From Bradyrhizobium frederickii (lineage in GTDB: Bacteria > Pseudomonadota > Alphaproteobacteria > Rhizobiales > Xanthobacteraceae), in NCBI RefSeq assembly GCF_004570865.1, contig NZ_SPQS01000021.1, forward strand, positions 62,001 through 126,000: a DNA stretch of 64,000 nucleotides, written 5' to 3'. The notes under the pieces are model-generated. The model was not told where the DNA came from and did no database searches. It was given only the letters and a program-made list of their open reading frames with translations. The translations under genes were made by a program, and so were the position numbers. Of the stretch, positions 38,797-48,100 are shown one piece after another. Positions within the stretch are counted from its first letter, which is position 1; the number at the start of each line of letters is the position of its first letter.

Positions 38797-39342
38797 TTAC
38801 TTCGACAGCGAGATGTTCGCCCCGCGGAACTGGCTGTCGGCGCGTATCGCGACGTTCTGCTTGTTGCCGCTCGTCTTCAGCGAGATGTTGGCATTGAAGC
38901 CAGCGGTAGAGGCAACCAGCTCGTAATTGCCACCGGCGCCGCGCCCCTGGAGCGATCCAGAGATGTTGCGGCTGACTTCGGACCAGTTTCCGGTGATGGC
39001 GCCGCCCTCAGCCTTGAGGCTGGCCCCAAAGTTGAACTTGTAGGCGTCGCTGGCGCAGGTCAGGGTCAGCTCCATGGTGGGGCCGATCGGGGCGTACTTG
39101 GCCCGACAGCGGATCCGTTCGGTCGAGCCGTCGTCCAGGGCCACCGTCCCCGCGCCACTCCAGCTGCCCGCCAGTGGGGCGAACGGGCTCGACTGGGCCT
39201 TGCTTTCAGTGCCGGCGATCCCTGCCGCAAACAAAACGGCGGCCGCGATCAGCAGCCGCCGGCTCCGGGCGCGAGTCTCGATTGGTTTATTGGCGCGATG
39301 CTTCCCATCGCCCGCTGCACGGTATGCCTGCAGATGCTCCAT
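38797..39342 (-). CDS. Exported protein of unknown function
   Basis: A 181-residue protein; the signal segment (RRLLIAAAVLFAAGIAGTESKAQ) starts about 30 residues in. The mature domain (FAPLAGSWSGAGTVALDDGS, RCRAKYAP, ELTLTCASDAYKFNF, GNWSEVSRNISGSLQG) resembles small beta-barrel periplasmic proteins seen repeatedly in Bradyrhizobium. GGGGAAG is before the ATG at 39342. The upstream gene's 3' end overlaps its first 56 bases. Confidence 0.7.
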   Translation of the reverse strand: MEHLQAYRAAGDGKHRANKPIETRARSRRLLIAAAVLFAAGIAGTESKAQSSPFAPLAGSWSGAGTVALDDGSTERIRCRAKYAPIGPTMELTLTCASDAYKFNFGASLKAEGGAITGNWSEVSRNISGSLQGRGAGGNYELVASTAGFNANISLKTSGNKQNVAIRADSQFRGANISLSK

Positions 39343-39637
39343 TCCACTTCCCCGATCCGGCGTTGCCGTTGAGTTGACCGTTGGCATATGCACCATTGAT
39401 CGAAACTTTCACAAGACCCCCGCTGCCGATGGTCCCGGAAACGTTAGCGCCGGGCGCAGTGATCTTGCCGTCGGCAACCGTCAGCATGGAACTCGCGGTG
39501 GGTTCGCAGGAGCCGCTCTTGGTCACGATCGTGACCTGCCAGTTGCCGTCATAAGGCGTCTGGGCAAAGGCGGAAGCGGCGAGGGTGCCGGTGAAAACTG
39601 AAGCGGCACAGAACACCGCAATGCGAGCAAAACGCAT
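39287..39637 (-). CDS. Small exported protein of unknown function
   Basis: A 116-residue protein with a clean signal peptide (MRFARIAVFCAASVFTGTLAASAFAQ) and a Gly/Ser-rich beta domain (YDGNWQVTIVTKSGSCEP, GTIGSGGLVKVSINGAYANGQLNGNAGSGKWNG). Two cysteines (GSCEP, IPCSG) probably pair. It overlaps the next gene (38797-39342) by 56 bases in another frame and would be co-expressed with it. The two have similar folds by eye. Confidence 0.7.
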   Translation of the reverse strand: MRFARIAVFCAASVFTGTLAASAFAQTPYDGNWQVTIVTKSGSCEPTASSMLTVADGKITAPGANVSGTIGSGGLVKVSINGAYANGQLNGNAGSGKWNGASAGIPCSGRWEASRQ

Positions 39638-39833
39638 AAATCCGTCCTTGAATGTGTCTGATATGCTGTCGCTTATCTGGACCAAATGTGACGGAAATTT
39701 GTTGCGATGCCAAATCGAAAATTGTTCCTGTGGGAACAATAGTTTATTTGCGTTTTCGGCTGCGATTTTCCAAGCGGAATCAATGCGGCTTCACGTTAAG
39801 GGTAAACGTCAGGAGCGAACTCTTGGACAGGCT

Positions 39834-40421
39834 TCACGAAAGGCTTGGCGCGGAGGTCGCGAACTGCTCGTCCTGAGTCTTGGCGGGAAGCGCCTTGTGC
39901 ACCTTGGCGTAGTCGATCACATCGGCCAGGAGCTTGAGGCCGAGGGGGGCCAGCGCGCGCTCCCAGAGCTCTCGCGCCGTCTCGCCTTTCTTGACGAAGC
40001 ACCAGTCCTGGGCGGCGATGGCGCCGGCGTCCATGCGGTCGGCGAGGTGATAGATCGTGCCGCCGGCGATCGGATCGCCTTCCTTGATGGTCCATTCCAC
40101 GGCGGCCTTGCCGCGATGACGGGGCAGCAGCGAGGGGTGATAGCCGATCCCGCCAAACCTGGCGGCGGCGAGCGCGTCCTTGCCGATCCGGGCGTGGCTG
40201 TGCGCCGTGATGATCAGATCGGTATCGGGGGCAATCTCGGAGGCTACCACCAGCTTCGGGTTGGCCTGCACCACGACCTCGATGCCGGCCGCCTTGGCGG
40301 CCGCGGCGAGGCGATCCTCGGCGTCGGCCACCACGACCCGGACGATCGAAACGCCGTGCTCCCGGAGCATGTTCAGGGTGGTCACGCCGAAATGGCGGGA
40401 GCCGACGAGGGTAATGCGCAT
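39834..40421 (-). CDS. Formyl-THF hydrolase-like protein
   Basis: A 195-residue protein with a formyltransferase fold. The binding loop is YHPSLLPRHRG at 94-104, with the catalytic His95 and Asp131 (DRMDAGAI) kept. The third catalytic residue of methionyl-tRNA and GAR formyltransferases, an Asn two places before the His, is Gly93 here. In the hydrolase domain of 10-formyl-THF dehydrogenase this Asn is also replaced (by Ile), and its loop reads YHPSLLPRHRG. So hydrolysis or formyl transfer to a non-standard substrate fits better than fmt or purN. The tRNA-binding C-terminal domain is absent. Confidence 0.75.
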   Translation of the reverse strand: MRITLVGSRHFGVTTLNMLREHGVSIVRVVVADAEDRLAAAAKAAGIEVVVQANPKLVVASEIAPDTDLIITAHSHARIGKDALAAARFGGIGYHPSLLPRHRGKAAVEWTIKEGDPIAGGTIYHLADRMDAGAIAAQDWCFVKKGETARELWERALAPLGLKLLADVIDYAKVHKALPAKTQDEQFATSAPSLS

Positions 40422-40964
40422 GGGTATCCGATCCGATCTCGCAACTGCGTCATCCCCGATAACACGTCCGGACGTCCTGTCACCACCCGCGCAGCGTTTG
40501 CGTGGGTTATCAACAATACGCCGAGGGCGCGGGCTGCGATCGACGCCATGATTGCGCAGCCAGCCGTTCCGGTGCCGCCATGGCGGGCGCAGATCGCCGC
40601 GCACTTGCTTCCGCGTCACTGACGAGCGTTGCCGCGCGGCCACGGCGGGACGGCAAGCGTCCGATAATCGGTTCCTGTGTTTCGTTTTTAACAGAGGGAC
40701 GCTGGGTGGGCTGATAAGAGTGCGTGGACCGGGGCTGGCGACATTTCAACCCGTATCCGTTTTTAAACCCGGCTTGGGCCGCTGGCGCGATCGTCAGCGG
40801 CCCTTTCAATGCCGCGTATTGAGAAAATCACGGAATGGTAACGCGATCTCAACCAGCCCGGCGTATCGACTAATCCGTCGCGGATTTGTATTGCGTACCG
40901 CGACACCGAAAATGTCCCGCCGGCGCGGGTGCGCCGCGTGGGCCTTTTCGCCGGGACAAATCTC
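40422..40964. other. Intergenic stretch with an orphan hairpin
   Basis: No gene recognised. Bases 40776-40803 form GGGCCGCTG...CAGCGGCCC followed by TTT on the + strand, a terminator-like hairpin with no + strand ORF upstream. A short RNA ending there is possible but unproven. Confidence 0.45.
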
Positions 40965-41183
40965 ATGCCGCGCGCAATTGAGCAGATTGTCGACAGCTAT
41001 GTGCGGCTGAAGAACCGCCGTGGGCTCGACGAGCTGATGATGCACAGGCAGCGGCTCGCGGTCGAGCTGAAGAGCAGGTCCGGCTATGATTTCAGCCTGC
41101 CGATCGGCCAGATCGACGAGGAGATCGCGATCATCGAGGCGGGCCTCAGCCGGCTCAAGGCAGATAATTCCACGACGAACTAA
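40965..41183 (+). CDS. Small helical protein of unknown function
   Basis: A 72-residue, mostly alpha-helical protein (MPRAIEQIVDSYVRLKNRRG, then HRQRLAVELKSRSGYDFSL and EIAIIEAGLSRLKAD). Similar short proteins are widespread in Bradyrhizobium. GGGACAAATCTC precedes the ATG. The TAA stop codon is the first three bases of a dispersed repeat (41181-41286), which suggests that the repeat inserted at, or replaced, the original stop. Confidence 0.65.
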   Translation: MPRAIEQIVDSYVRLKNRRGLDELMMHRQRLAVELKSRSGYDFSLPIGQIDEEIAIIEAGLSRLKADNSTTN

Positions 41184-41286
41184 AGCGCGATGCGATTAGG
41201 ATGAATCGTCATCGCGCTTTAGGTTGTTGTTTAAGCATGATCTTTTCGGAAAACCGCTGCGCACTTTTCCGGATCATGCTTTAGCG
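41181..41286 (+). repeat. Two-hairpin dispersed repeat (RIME-like), copy 1
   Basis: About 105 bases. Hairpin 1: AAAGCGCGATG ... CATCGCGCTTT. Hairpin 2: AGCATGATC...TTTTCGGAAAA...GGATCATGCT. The copy at 50623-50727 is its reverse complement with only four differences by eye. It resembles RIME-type elements of Rhizobiales. It starts exactly on a stop codon. Confidence 0.9.
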
Positions 41287-41438
41287 GGGTCTGCGAGGCA
41301 AGGCTACGGGACGCCGCCGCGCCCGCTGCCCGCACCGCTACGATGACAATTACTCGCAGGGACAATGCTATCGAAGCGGCACTCGCGCGCCCGGCATGCA
41401 GCAGCGCCAGCTGATCGCCGGGCCGACGCGCTTGTCGG

Positions 41439-41741
41439 TCAATCGCGACGGCCGCCGTCGATCACCGTGAACAAGGGCCGCGCCGGGGTCGGCTCGACCA
41501 GCAATTCCTCCACCAGCGCGGTTGCCGCGTCGACATATTTGCGTGTCGGCTTGTCGAGAGGGCGCCTGGCCTCGTCGTCGAGCGCGACCTTTGCGGCTTC
41601 GACCAGCTTGCGCATGCGCGCCGCATGGTCGTCGCCCGCCGTCAGCGTCGCGCGCGCCAGCGAGCGCAGCACGAACAGCTCGCCCTCGAGGCGGAGCAGG
41701 CGGTCGTTGAGCCTGGTCAGGACGGCGTTGAGGTCGGCCAT
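41439..41741 (-). CDS. Hypothetical helical protein
   Basis: A 100-residue protein, largely helical: ADLNAVLTRLNDRLLRLEGE, FVLRSLARATLTAGDD, MRKLVEAAKVALDDEARRP, KYVDAATALVEELLVEP. It is probably cytoplasmic; no family recognised. The region upstream of the N-terminus is short and shared with an oppositely oriented non-coding stretch. Confidence 0.6.
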   Translation of the reverse strand: MADLNAVLTRLNDRLLRLEGELFVLRSLARATLTAGDDHAARMRKLVEAAKVALDDEARRPLDKPTRKYVDAATALVEELLVEPTPARPLFTVIDGGRRD

Positions 41742-41890
41742 GATTTTGCTGGTTCGGCGCGAAGGATCCGTTCTGATCTAGCGGCGATCGGTGAACGGAG
41801 TCCAAATGGCGCCGCTGCAATTCGGCCGATCCTCCCGCCCGTCGCGGGCGACCGTGCGGCGCAATCAAAGATGCCCGCGTGGTGGGCCGC

Positions 41891-42118
41891 CTACCATTCC
41901 ACGTCCGCCCAGCGCCTTCCGAACACGGGTGGCCGCGTCTTCACGGCTTGCCAGCCGAAGAAATGATGCTTGCCTGACCAGGCGTGCACCACGCCGCTGC
42001 AGATGCTGCATTTGAAGTGGCCGGCGTGGGCTTCGCTGTGTTCCTCCCTGGTCGCGGTGTAGTTCATGCCGCAACCCGCACAGGTGAATTCTTCGATCGT
42101 CCAGATGCTGTTGGCCAT
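41891..42118 (-). CDS. Small zinc-ribbon protein
   Basis: A 75-residue protein with CAGCGMNY and CSICSGVVHAWSG, two CxxC pairs 23 residues apart that would hold one zinc, followed by an aromatic tail (HHFFGWQAVKTRPPVFGRRW). No family name recognised, but the layout is typical of small rhizobial zinc-finger proteins. The ATG at 42118 is preferred over a long Pro/Ala-rich extension. Confidence 0.65.
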   Translation of the reverse strand: MANSIWTIEEFTCAGCGMNYTATREEHSEAHAGHFKCSICSGVVHAWSGKHHFFGWQAVKTRPPVFGRRWADVEW

Positions 42119-42390
42119 TGCAAGGAATGCTTTTTGGTGACCCCGATCCACGGTAGCCGCGGGCGTTTGCAGCGGCGTAAACCGGCGCGCGGGAATCCGG
42201 TTAACGGGCGTTAGCCAAGGCCGGGCGGTGTCGGGGGCGGCCGCGGTCGCGGGCCCTGGCGGAATGGCCCGATGTGTTCCCAATCACGGGGCCGGCCGGT
42301 TCCAGTCGCCTTGACGCCGGATGCGTTGCTGGCAATAACGGCTGGGCCGCGCAAGCACCGGAAGTTTGCGTTCATGCCGCAAGGAAAGCA

Positions 42391-43476
42391 GTGCCCGTGA
42401 AAAGTCTCCGTCAGCTCCTGACCGGAGAGGACGTCATCCAGCTCGTGATCCGGCTCGGCCTGCTCGGCCTGCTGATCATCTGGACCTTCCTGATCATCCG
42501 CCCGTTCGTGCCGATCCTGGCCTGGAGCGGCGTGCTCGCGGTTGCGTTCTATCCGGCCTTCAGCTGGGTCGCCAAAGCCCTCGGTGGCCGGCCCAAGACC
42601 GCAGCAGCGATCCTGACCATGATCACGCTCGGCATCGTCATCGGCCCGGCGACCTGGCTCGGCATCAGCGCGGTGGACGGCGTGCGCGAGCTGGCACAGC
42701 AGCTCGGCACCGGCGATCTGGCGCTTCAGGCTGCGCCCGAGCAGATCAAATCATGGCCGCTGGTCGGCCCCTGGCTCTACGAGCTCTGGGACCAGGCCTA
42801 CACCAACGTCCGCGCGCTGGTGCGCGAGGTGGCGCCGTATCTCCAGCCGCTGGCGGGCCCGCTGCTGTCGCTTGCCGGCGATGCCGGCGTCGGCACGCTC
42901 CAGTTCCTGGTCTCAGTGTTCGTGGCCGGCTTCCTGTTTCCGCATGGGCCGCGGCTGGTCGCGGCCGGCCGCGGCTTCCTGTTTCGCATCGTACCGGAGC
43001 AGACCGAGCATTTCCTGTCGCTCGCGGGTGCGACCATCCGCGCCGTGGCACAGGGCGTGATCGGTGTGGCGATCGTGCAGGCGCTGCTCGCCGGCATCGG
43101 CTTCAAGCTCGCCGCCGTGCCGAGCGCCGGCCTTCTGGCCTTCATCGTGCTGCTGCTCTCGATCGTGCAGATCGGCGCGTTCCTCGTGCTGCTGCCGGTG
43201 ATCATCTGGATCTGGACCGCCAAGGACGTCACCACGGCGCTGCTGCTCACCGTGTTTCTCGTCCTCGTCGGCTTCATCGACACCATGTTGAAGCCGCTCG
43301 TCATGGGGCGTGGCCTGACCACGCCGACCATCGTGATCTTTGTCGGCGTGATCGGCGGCACGCTCGCCCACGGCATCGTCGGCCTGTTCATCGGACCGAT
43401 CATCCTGTCGGTGGCCTGGGAGATGATGATGGCCTGGATCAGGACCGAGGACCGGGCAGGGGCGGGCAAGGACTGA
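42391..43476 (+). CDS. AI-2E family transporter
   Basis: A 361-residue inner-membrane protein of the AI-2 exporter (PerM/TqsA) family: two N-terminal helices, a periplasmic domain (about 65-150), and six further helices with the family motifs VAQGVIGVAIVQALLAGIGF and IDTMLKPLVMGRG and GGTLAHGIVGLFIGPIIL. GTG at 42391 is chosen for AAGGA five bases upstream; a second GTG is two codons further. A second member of this family is at 61989-63110. The exported molecule is unknown. Confidence 0.87.
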   Translation: MPVKSLRQLLTGEDVIQLVIRLGLLGLLIIWTFLIIRPFVPILAWSGVLAVAFYPAFSWVAKALGGRPKTAAAILTMITLGIVIGPATWLGISAVDGVRELAQQLGTGDLALQAAPEQIKSWPLVGPWLYELWDQAYTNVRALVREVAPYLQPLAGPLLSLAGDAGVGTLQFLVSVFVAGFLFPHGPRLVAAGRGFLFRIVPEQTEHFLSLAGATIRAVAQGVIGVAIVQALLAGIGFKLAAVPSAGLLAFIVLLLSIVQIGAFLVLLPVIIWIWTAKDVTTALLLTVFLVLVGFIDTMLKPLVMGRGLTTPTIVIFVGVIGGTLAHGIVGLFIGPIILSVAWEMMMAWIRTEDRAGAGKD

Positions 43477-43586
43477 TCTCGCCGCCAACGGCGCCGTGCC
43501 GCGCCGGGACGACGCATGCCCGCGAACTTGTCTGTTCCCCTAGACAAGTTACGATCGAAAACGATTCTGTTTCAACCACGGCAGCA

Positions 43587-43979
43587 ATGGCGAAGTCTTC
43601 CAAGCTGGTTGCCGCAAGGCGCGGCAAGGTATTGTTGGTCAGACGCCGGTCGGACGGCCTGTGGATGTTTCCGGGCGGCCGCAAGCGTGCACGCGAGTCC
43701 GCCAAGGATTGCCTGCGGCGGGAGATCAGGGAGGAGCTGCCCAAGCTGAAGCTTGGCAGGATCAGTCTCTGGAAAGAAGTGAAAGCCAAGAACAAGCGCT
43801 CTGGCCGCAAGATGAGCGACGCGATCTTCATTGCCAAGAGGGCCAAAGGCAGGCTGGCGATTGGCGACAAGAAGGAGATCGACCGCGCCGCCTGGCAGAA
43901 GCCGCGCGGCATCCGTCTGACAGCGACCTCGCGCTACATCCGCGACCGCCTGTTTCCGAGGAAGCAGAAGCGAAAGTGA
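43587..43979 (+). CDS. Nudix hydrolase
   Basis: A 130-residue pyrophosphohydrolase. The Nudix box starts at Gly31 (GRKRARESAKDCLRREIREE): G31, E37, R45-E46 and E49-E50 fit GX5EX7REUXEE; the Gly that normally follows is Pro52. The protein is very basic at its C-terminus (FPRKQKRK). Short Nudix proteins of this kind have unknown nucleoside-diphosphate substrates; the box is preserved, so it is probably active. Confidence 0.82.
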   Translation: MAKSSKLVAARRGKVLLVRRRSDGLWMFPGGRKRARESAKDCLRREIREELPKLKLGRISLWKEVKAKNKRSGRKMSDAIFIAKRAKGRLAIGDKKEIDRAAWQKPRGIRLTATSRYIRDRLFPRKQKRK

Positions 43980-43980
43980 G

Positions 43981-44265
43981 CTAGTCCTCGCGTCCCGCCG
44001 ATTGCGTCCGTCCGGCGAACGATCTCGGCTGCGCCGCGCGCGGCCCCGGAGCGGCCAGCCTGGCTGCACCGGCTTCCCGCATCTCCTTGCGGGCTTTGCG
44101 CGCATTGCGCATCGCGCGCTTGATGAAGGGATGCTGGGAATCCTCGGCGAAGAACAGCACCACTTCGCAAGTCGGGCATTGCCTGGAATAGCCGTCCTGC
44201 AACCGCCCGGCGCGATCGCGAAACACGCTCTTGCAGCGCGTGCACTGAATCTGGACCGAACTCAT
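43981..44265 (-). CDS. Zinc-ribbon protein
   Basis: A 94-residue protein with a CTRC...CPTC zinc ribbon in the first 36 residues (IQCTRCKSVFRDRAGRLQDG, RQCPTCEVVLFF), like the MJ0042 or RNA-polymerase type, followed by a basic helix (FIKRAMRNARKARKEMREAG) and a disordered Ala/Pro/Arg tail. It likely binds nucleic acid or protein; role unknown. It converges on the Nudix gene with one base between stops. Confidence 0.7.
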   Translation of the reverse strand: MSSVQIQCTRCKSVFRDRAGRLQDGYSRQCPTCEVVLFFAEDSQHPFIKRAMRNARKARKEMREAGAARLAAPGPRAAQPRSFAGRTQSAGRED

Positions 44266-44391
44266 GTGCGGACAACAATGACTTTGAAAAATGGATATTC
44301 CAGCTGATCCCAAATGTCTGAAGAAAGCTTGAACGGCATCGCGGCTGGATGTCGTAGAACGCGCGGCCCTTCGGCCGGCCGCGGCCGGCCG

Positions 44392-44628
44392 CTATTGCCC
44401 GGCTGCCATCGTGTCCAGGCATTGGGTAAGAAAAGCGGTGCGATCCCTGGGCAGCACCTTCTCGAGATCCGCCTTCAGCGCGCATTCGCGCTGGCGCAGC
44501 TGCTCGGCCCGGCGCTTCTCGGCTGCCTCGCGATATTCCGGAGCAACCTTGCTCGGATCGACCAGCGGCTGCGAGCGGGCGGGTGCCGTCGCAAGCAGCG
44601 CGATGGCGATGAAAAGGATTGGTTTCAA
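44392..44628 (-). CDS. Small exported protein
   Basis: A 78-residue protein with a signal peptide (LKPILFIAIALLATAPARS) and a charged helical mature part with two cysteines (RECALKADLEK, TQCLDTM). The start is TTG at 44628, because GGAGG sits 6 bases upstream and no ATG lies between. Function unknown. Confidence 0.65.
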   Translation of the reverse strand: MKPILFIAIALLATAPARSQPLVDPSKVAPEYREAAEKRRAEQLRQRECALKADLEKVLPRDRTAFLTQCLDTMAAGQ

Positions 44629-45189
44629 ATGAGCCTCCGTAAAAGGCGGCATCCTAGCGCGCGGCGCGTGCGCGCTCAAACGCGGTATCCCGCTCCGGCA
44701 TGATTGAACGGGTCGAACGTTCAGGCCATCCCGGCGAATCTTTCGGGCGGCGGCGATGGAACGACTTGGCGTGGCAGGCGTCGAATCCTGGCTCGCGGTC
44801 CAACCCCAAGCCCCCCAAAAGCTCCGGGCCGTGAGAAAACCTTCCCCATAAAGGTTGGCGACCTCAGGGCCTCCGCGCTGAGGTCGTTTGTTTGCCGCAA
44901 GATGTGAACCAGTTCACAAACGGGCGCTGAAATCGCTGCTATGAAAAGGTCATTGCTTGACCAATTTATTTGAACGAAACGCCCCAGCGTGGCTCCAAGC
45001 GCTGGGGTTTTTCGTTTCTCTCCGTGCGCGGAATGGTTACAATCGCGCCAAGCGTCGCATCGACAGACGCAGCTCCCGCGCCGCGCCAGTTCCGTTCCAC
45101 CGGTCGATCAGCAAGCCCTTGTGTCGGGATCGTTGTGCCGTGCCGAACGTTGCTCCCAGGCGTGCGTTCACGGGGCAAATCTCATATGC
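44629..45189. other. Intergenic region with two + strand terminators and a palindrome
   Basis: No protein gene recognised. Terminator 1: CGACCTCAG (44859-44867) pairs with CTGAGGTCG (44878-44886), followed by TTTGTTT. Terminator 2: CCCCAGCG (44982-44989) pairs with CGCTGGGG (45000-45007), followed by TTTTT. Neither has an ORF upstream on the + strand, so one or two small RNAs are possible. Between them TGTGAACCAGTTCACA (44903-44918) has 7-base inverted arms with 2 bases between, typical of an operator. Confidence 0.55.
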
Positions 45190-48100
45190 ATGGCGCGAAG
45201 TCGCCGAATCGGAATGAGGGCGGCTGGCGTTCAGTTGACGACGGTTTACGACCAGAAACGGATTCAAGTGAGGCTTACCAAGAAGGCGCGGGTGGCCAAG
45301 AGGTCCCCGAAGAAGACGTTGCCGAGCAGGACGTCGACAAGCAAGGCTTTGCCAAACAGGACGTCGCCAAGGACGAGCAAGGCGGTGCAGCGCGCCACGA
45401 TCTCGTCGTCGTCGCCGCTCGGGGTGCTGGCTCTTCACCTGCTTGCCCAATGGAAGCAGTCCGGACCCGGCGGCATCGTTTTTCTCGCCGAGAACGAGAA
45501 CAGGGCGGAGCGGCTGGGCAGCGTCATTCACGCGCTCGACCCCGCTTGCGAGGTCCTGGTGTTTCCGCGCCTGAACACCTTGCCGTTCGATCAGCTCGAG
45601 CCGTCGCACGAGCTCGCAGGGCGTAGAGCCTCCGTGCTGAGGCGCCTCGCAAAATCCAAGAAGCCGCTGTTTCTCGTCTCGACGGCGGAAGCGGTGATGG
45701 AGCGCCTGCCGCCGCCGGCGAGCCTGGCGCGCCTCAGCCTGAGCTTGAAGGTCGGCGGCCCGTTCTCCGAGCGCGAGCTGGAGACGCGTCTCGAAGCCCT
45801 CGGATACGATCTCGACGACGAGCCGGATTATCCGGGCGGGGCGCTATTCCACGGCCAGACCTTCGAGATCTTTCCCGCGGGCGCGCTGGGGCCGTTCCGG
45901 ATCGAGCATTCGGATCGTGCGATCAAGCGGATCGTGGCGTTCGATCCGAACGAGCACAGGATCATCTTCGAGACCAGGGAGCTTCTCGTCGATCCCATGT
46001 CGGAGCGGCTTGGCCTTGCCGGCAAAGGCGGCAGGCGCGCGAGCCTGTTCGATTATTGCGGGCGCGCCAAATGGATCGCAGACGCAGGGGTCCCGGCGCA
46101 CGCCGACGGCTGGCTCGATACGATCGAGGAGGCCGCGCCGCGCGCCGAGCGCGAGCGCGAATATCTCGGACGGCGCGATTGGAAGCAGCTCTCGAGGGGC
46201 ATGAAGGTGCTGCCGCGCGCGGCGTCCTTCCAGACCATCCCGGAGTTTTCGAAGCTGACATCCGCCAGGAAGGCGCTGCGTGCTTTCGTCGAGGAGACGC
46301 GGCGGGCGGGTTCGCGCCTGATTCTCGCCGCGGCGCAGGAGGACGACTTGCGCGTGATGGAGCGCATGAGCGGCCTCAAGGCGCCGCGCTGCGAGGACTG
46401 GGACGAGGCGGCGAGCGCGCGGAGCGGCGAGGCGGCGCTGCTGGCCGATCTCGATGCGGGCTTTGTCGTGCCGGGCAGAAAGCCTCTCGTCGTCGTGACG
46501 GCCTCCGACGTGCTCGGCAGCCGGGCGCATCATGCGCAGCCGATGGCGCGGGCCTGGAGCACGGCGTTCGACCATGCCGACGTGCCCGAGCAGGGCACGG
46601 TGGTGATCCATCTCCAGCGCGGCCTCGGCGTGCTCGACGGCCTGCAGACCGTCAACACCGGCGGTGGCGGCTTGCGGGAGATGATCCGCCTGAAGTTCGC
46701 CGGCGACAATGCGGTGCTGGTGCCGCCGTCCGATCTTGCCTTGATGTGGCCTTACGCGGCCGAGCTCGGCAAGCTCTCGCTCGACAAGGCGGACGGCAGC
46801 ACATGGTGGGCCCGCCGCACCGAAGCGGAGCGCGAGATCCAGGCCGCCGGCAGGGCGCTCGCCAAGCACATCAGCCAGCGCCGCCGGCGGCGCGGCGAAA
46901 AGCTGGTGCCGCCGGGATCGGCCTACGAGAAGTTCGTCGCGCGCTTCCCTTACTTCACGACGATCGACCAGGCCACGGCGATCCACGACGTGCTGGACGA
47001 CCTCGCCTCCGGTCATCCCATGGACCGCGTGATCTGCGGCGACGTCGGCTTCGGCAAGACCGAGGTGGCGCTGCGGGCGGCGGCGGCCGTGGTGCTCTCG
47101 GGCAAGCAGGTGGCGGTCGCGGTGCCGACGACGGTGCTGGCGCGCCAGCACGTCGCGACCTTCCAGAAGCGTTTTGCCCCGTTCGGCATCGAGGTCGGCA
47201 ACCTGTCGCGGGCGACCTCGGGCGCGGAGCTGCGCGAAACGAGAGAGGGACTGCGCAGCGGCCGGATCAAGGTCGTGATCGGCACGCAGGCACTCACCGG
47301 CAAGGACGTCAGGTTCGACGATCTCGGCCTCGTCATCATCGACGAGGAGCAGCATTTTGGCGCGGCCGAGAAGGCCAAGCTCGCCGGCCTCGCCAAGAAC
47401 GTCCACGTGCTGATGATGAGCGCGACGCCGATCCCGCGCACGCTCGCCGCCGGTCTTGCCGGCTTCCGCGACCTCAGCGTGATCGCCTCGCCTCCGGTGC
47501 ACCGGCTGCCGGTCGCGACCCGGATCGCGCCGCTGTCGGATGCCGCGATCGCCTCGGCGCTCTTGCGCGAGCAGCGCCGCCACGGCCAGAGCTTCCTGAT
47601 CTGTCCGCGCATCCAGGATCTCGATCCGATGCTGGCGCGGGTGCAGGCGGTGGCGCCGGACCTGCGCATCGTCTGCCTGCACGGCCGCTTGGCCGCGGAC
47701 GAGATCGACGACCGCATGATGAGCTTTGTCGAGGGCAGGGCCGACGTCCTGCTCGCGACCAACATCGTCGAGAGCGGGCTCGACATTCCCCGTGCCAACA
47801 CCATCGTGGTCTGCTGGCCGGAGAAGTTCGGCCTCGCCCAGCTGCATCAGCTGCGCGGGCGCGTCGGCCGCAGCGGTATCCGTGCCTTCGCTCACCTGTT
47901 GACCGAGACGCAATCCGGACAATCCGAGAAGCGCCTGGCCGTGCTCGAGGAGTTCAGCCGGCCCGGCGCCGGCTTTGCCATCAGCGAGCACGACCTCGAC
48001 CTCAGAGGCGCGGGCGACCTGTTTTCCGAGCAGCAATCCGGCCACGTCCAGGTGTTCGGGCCGGTGCTCTACAGTCACCTCCTCAAGATGGCTTCGGAGA

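Noticed and set aside
44760..44800. tRNA-like GTCGAATCC sequence in the 44.7 kb gap
   Set aside because: No acceptor, D-arm or anticodon stem can be built around it.
45844..48078. A 744-residue antisense frame opposite the Mfd-like gene
   Set aside because: Same reason: low-complexity His/Arg/Ala/Leu sequence without motifs, covered by a strongly supported gene.
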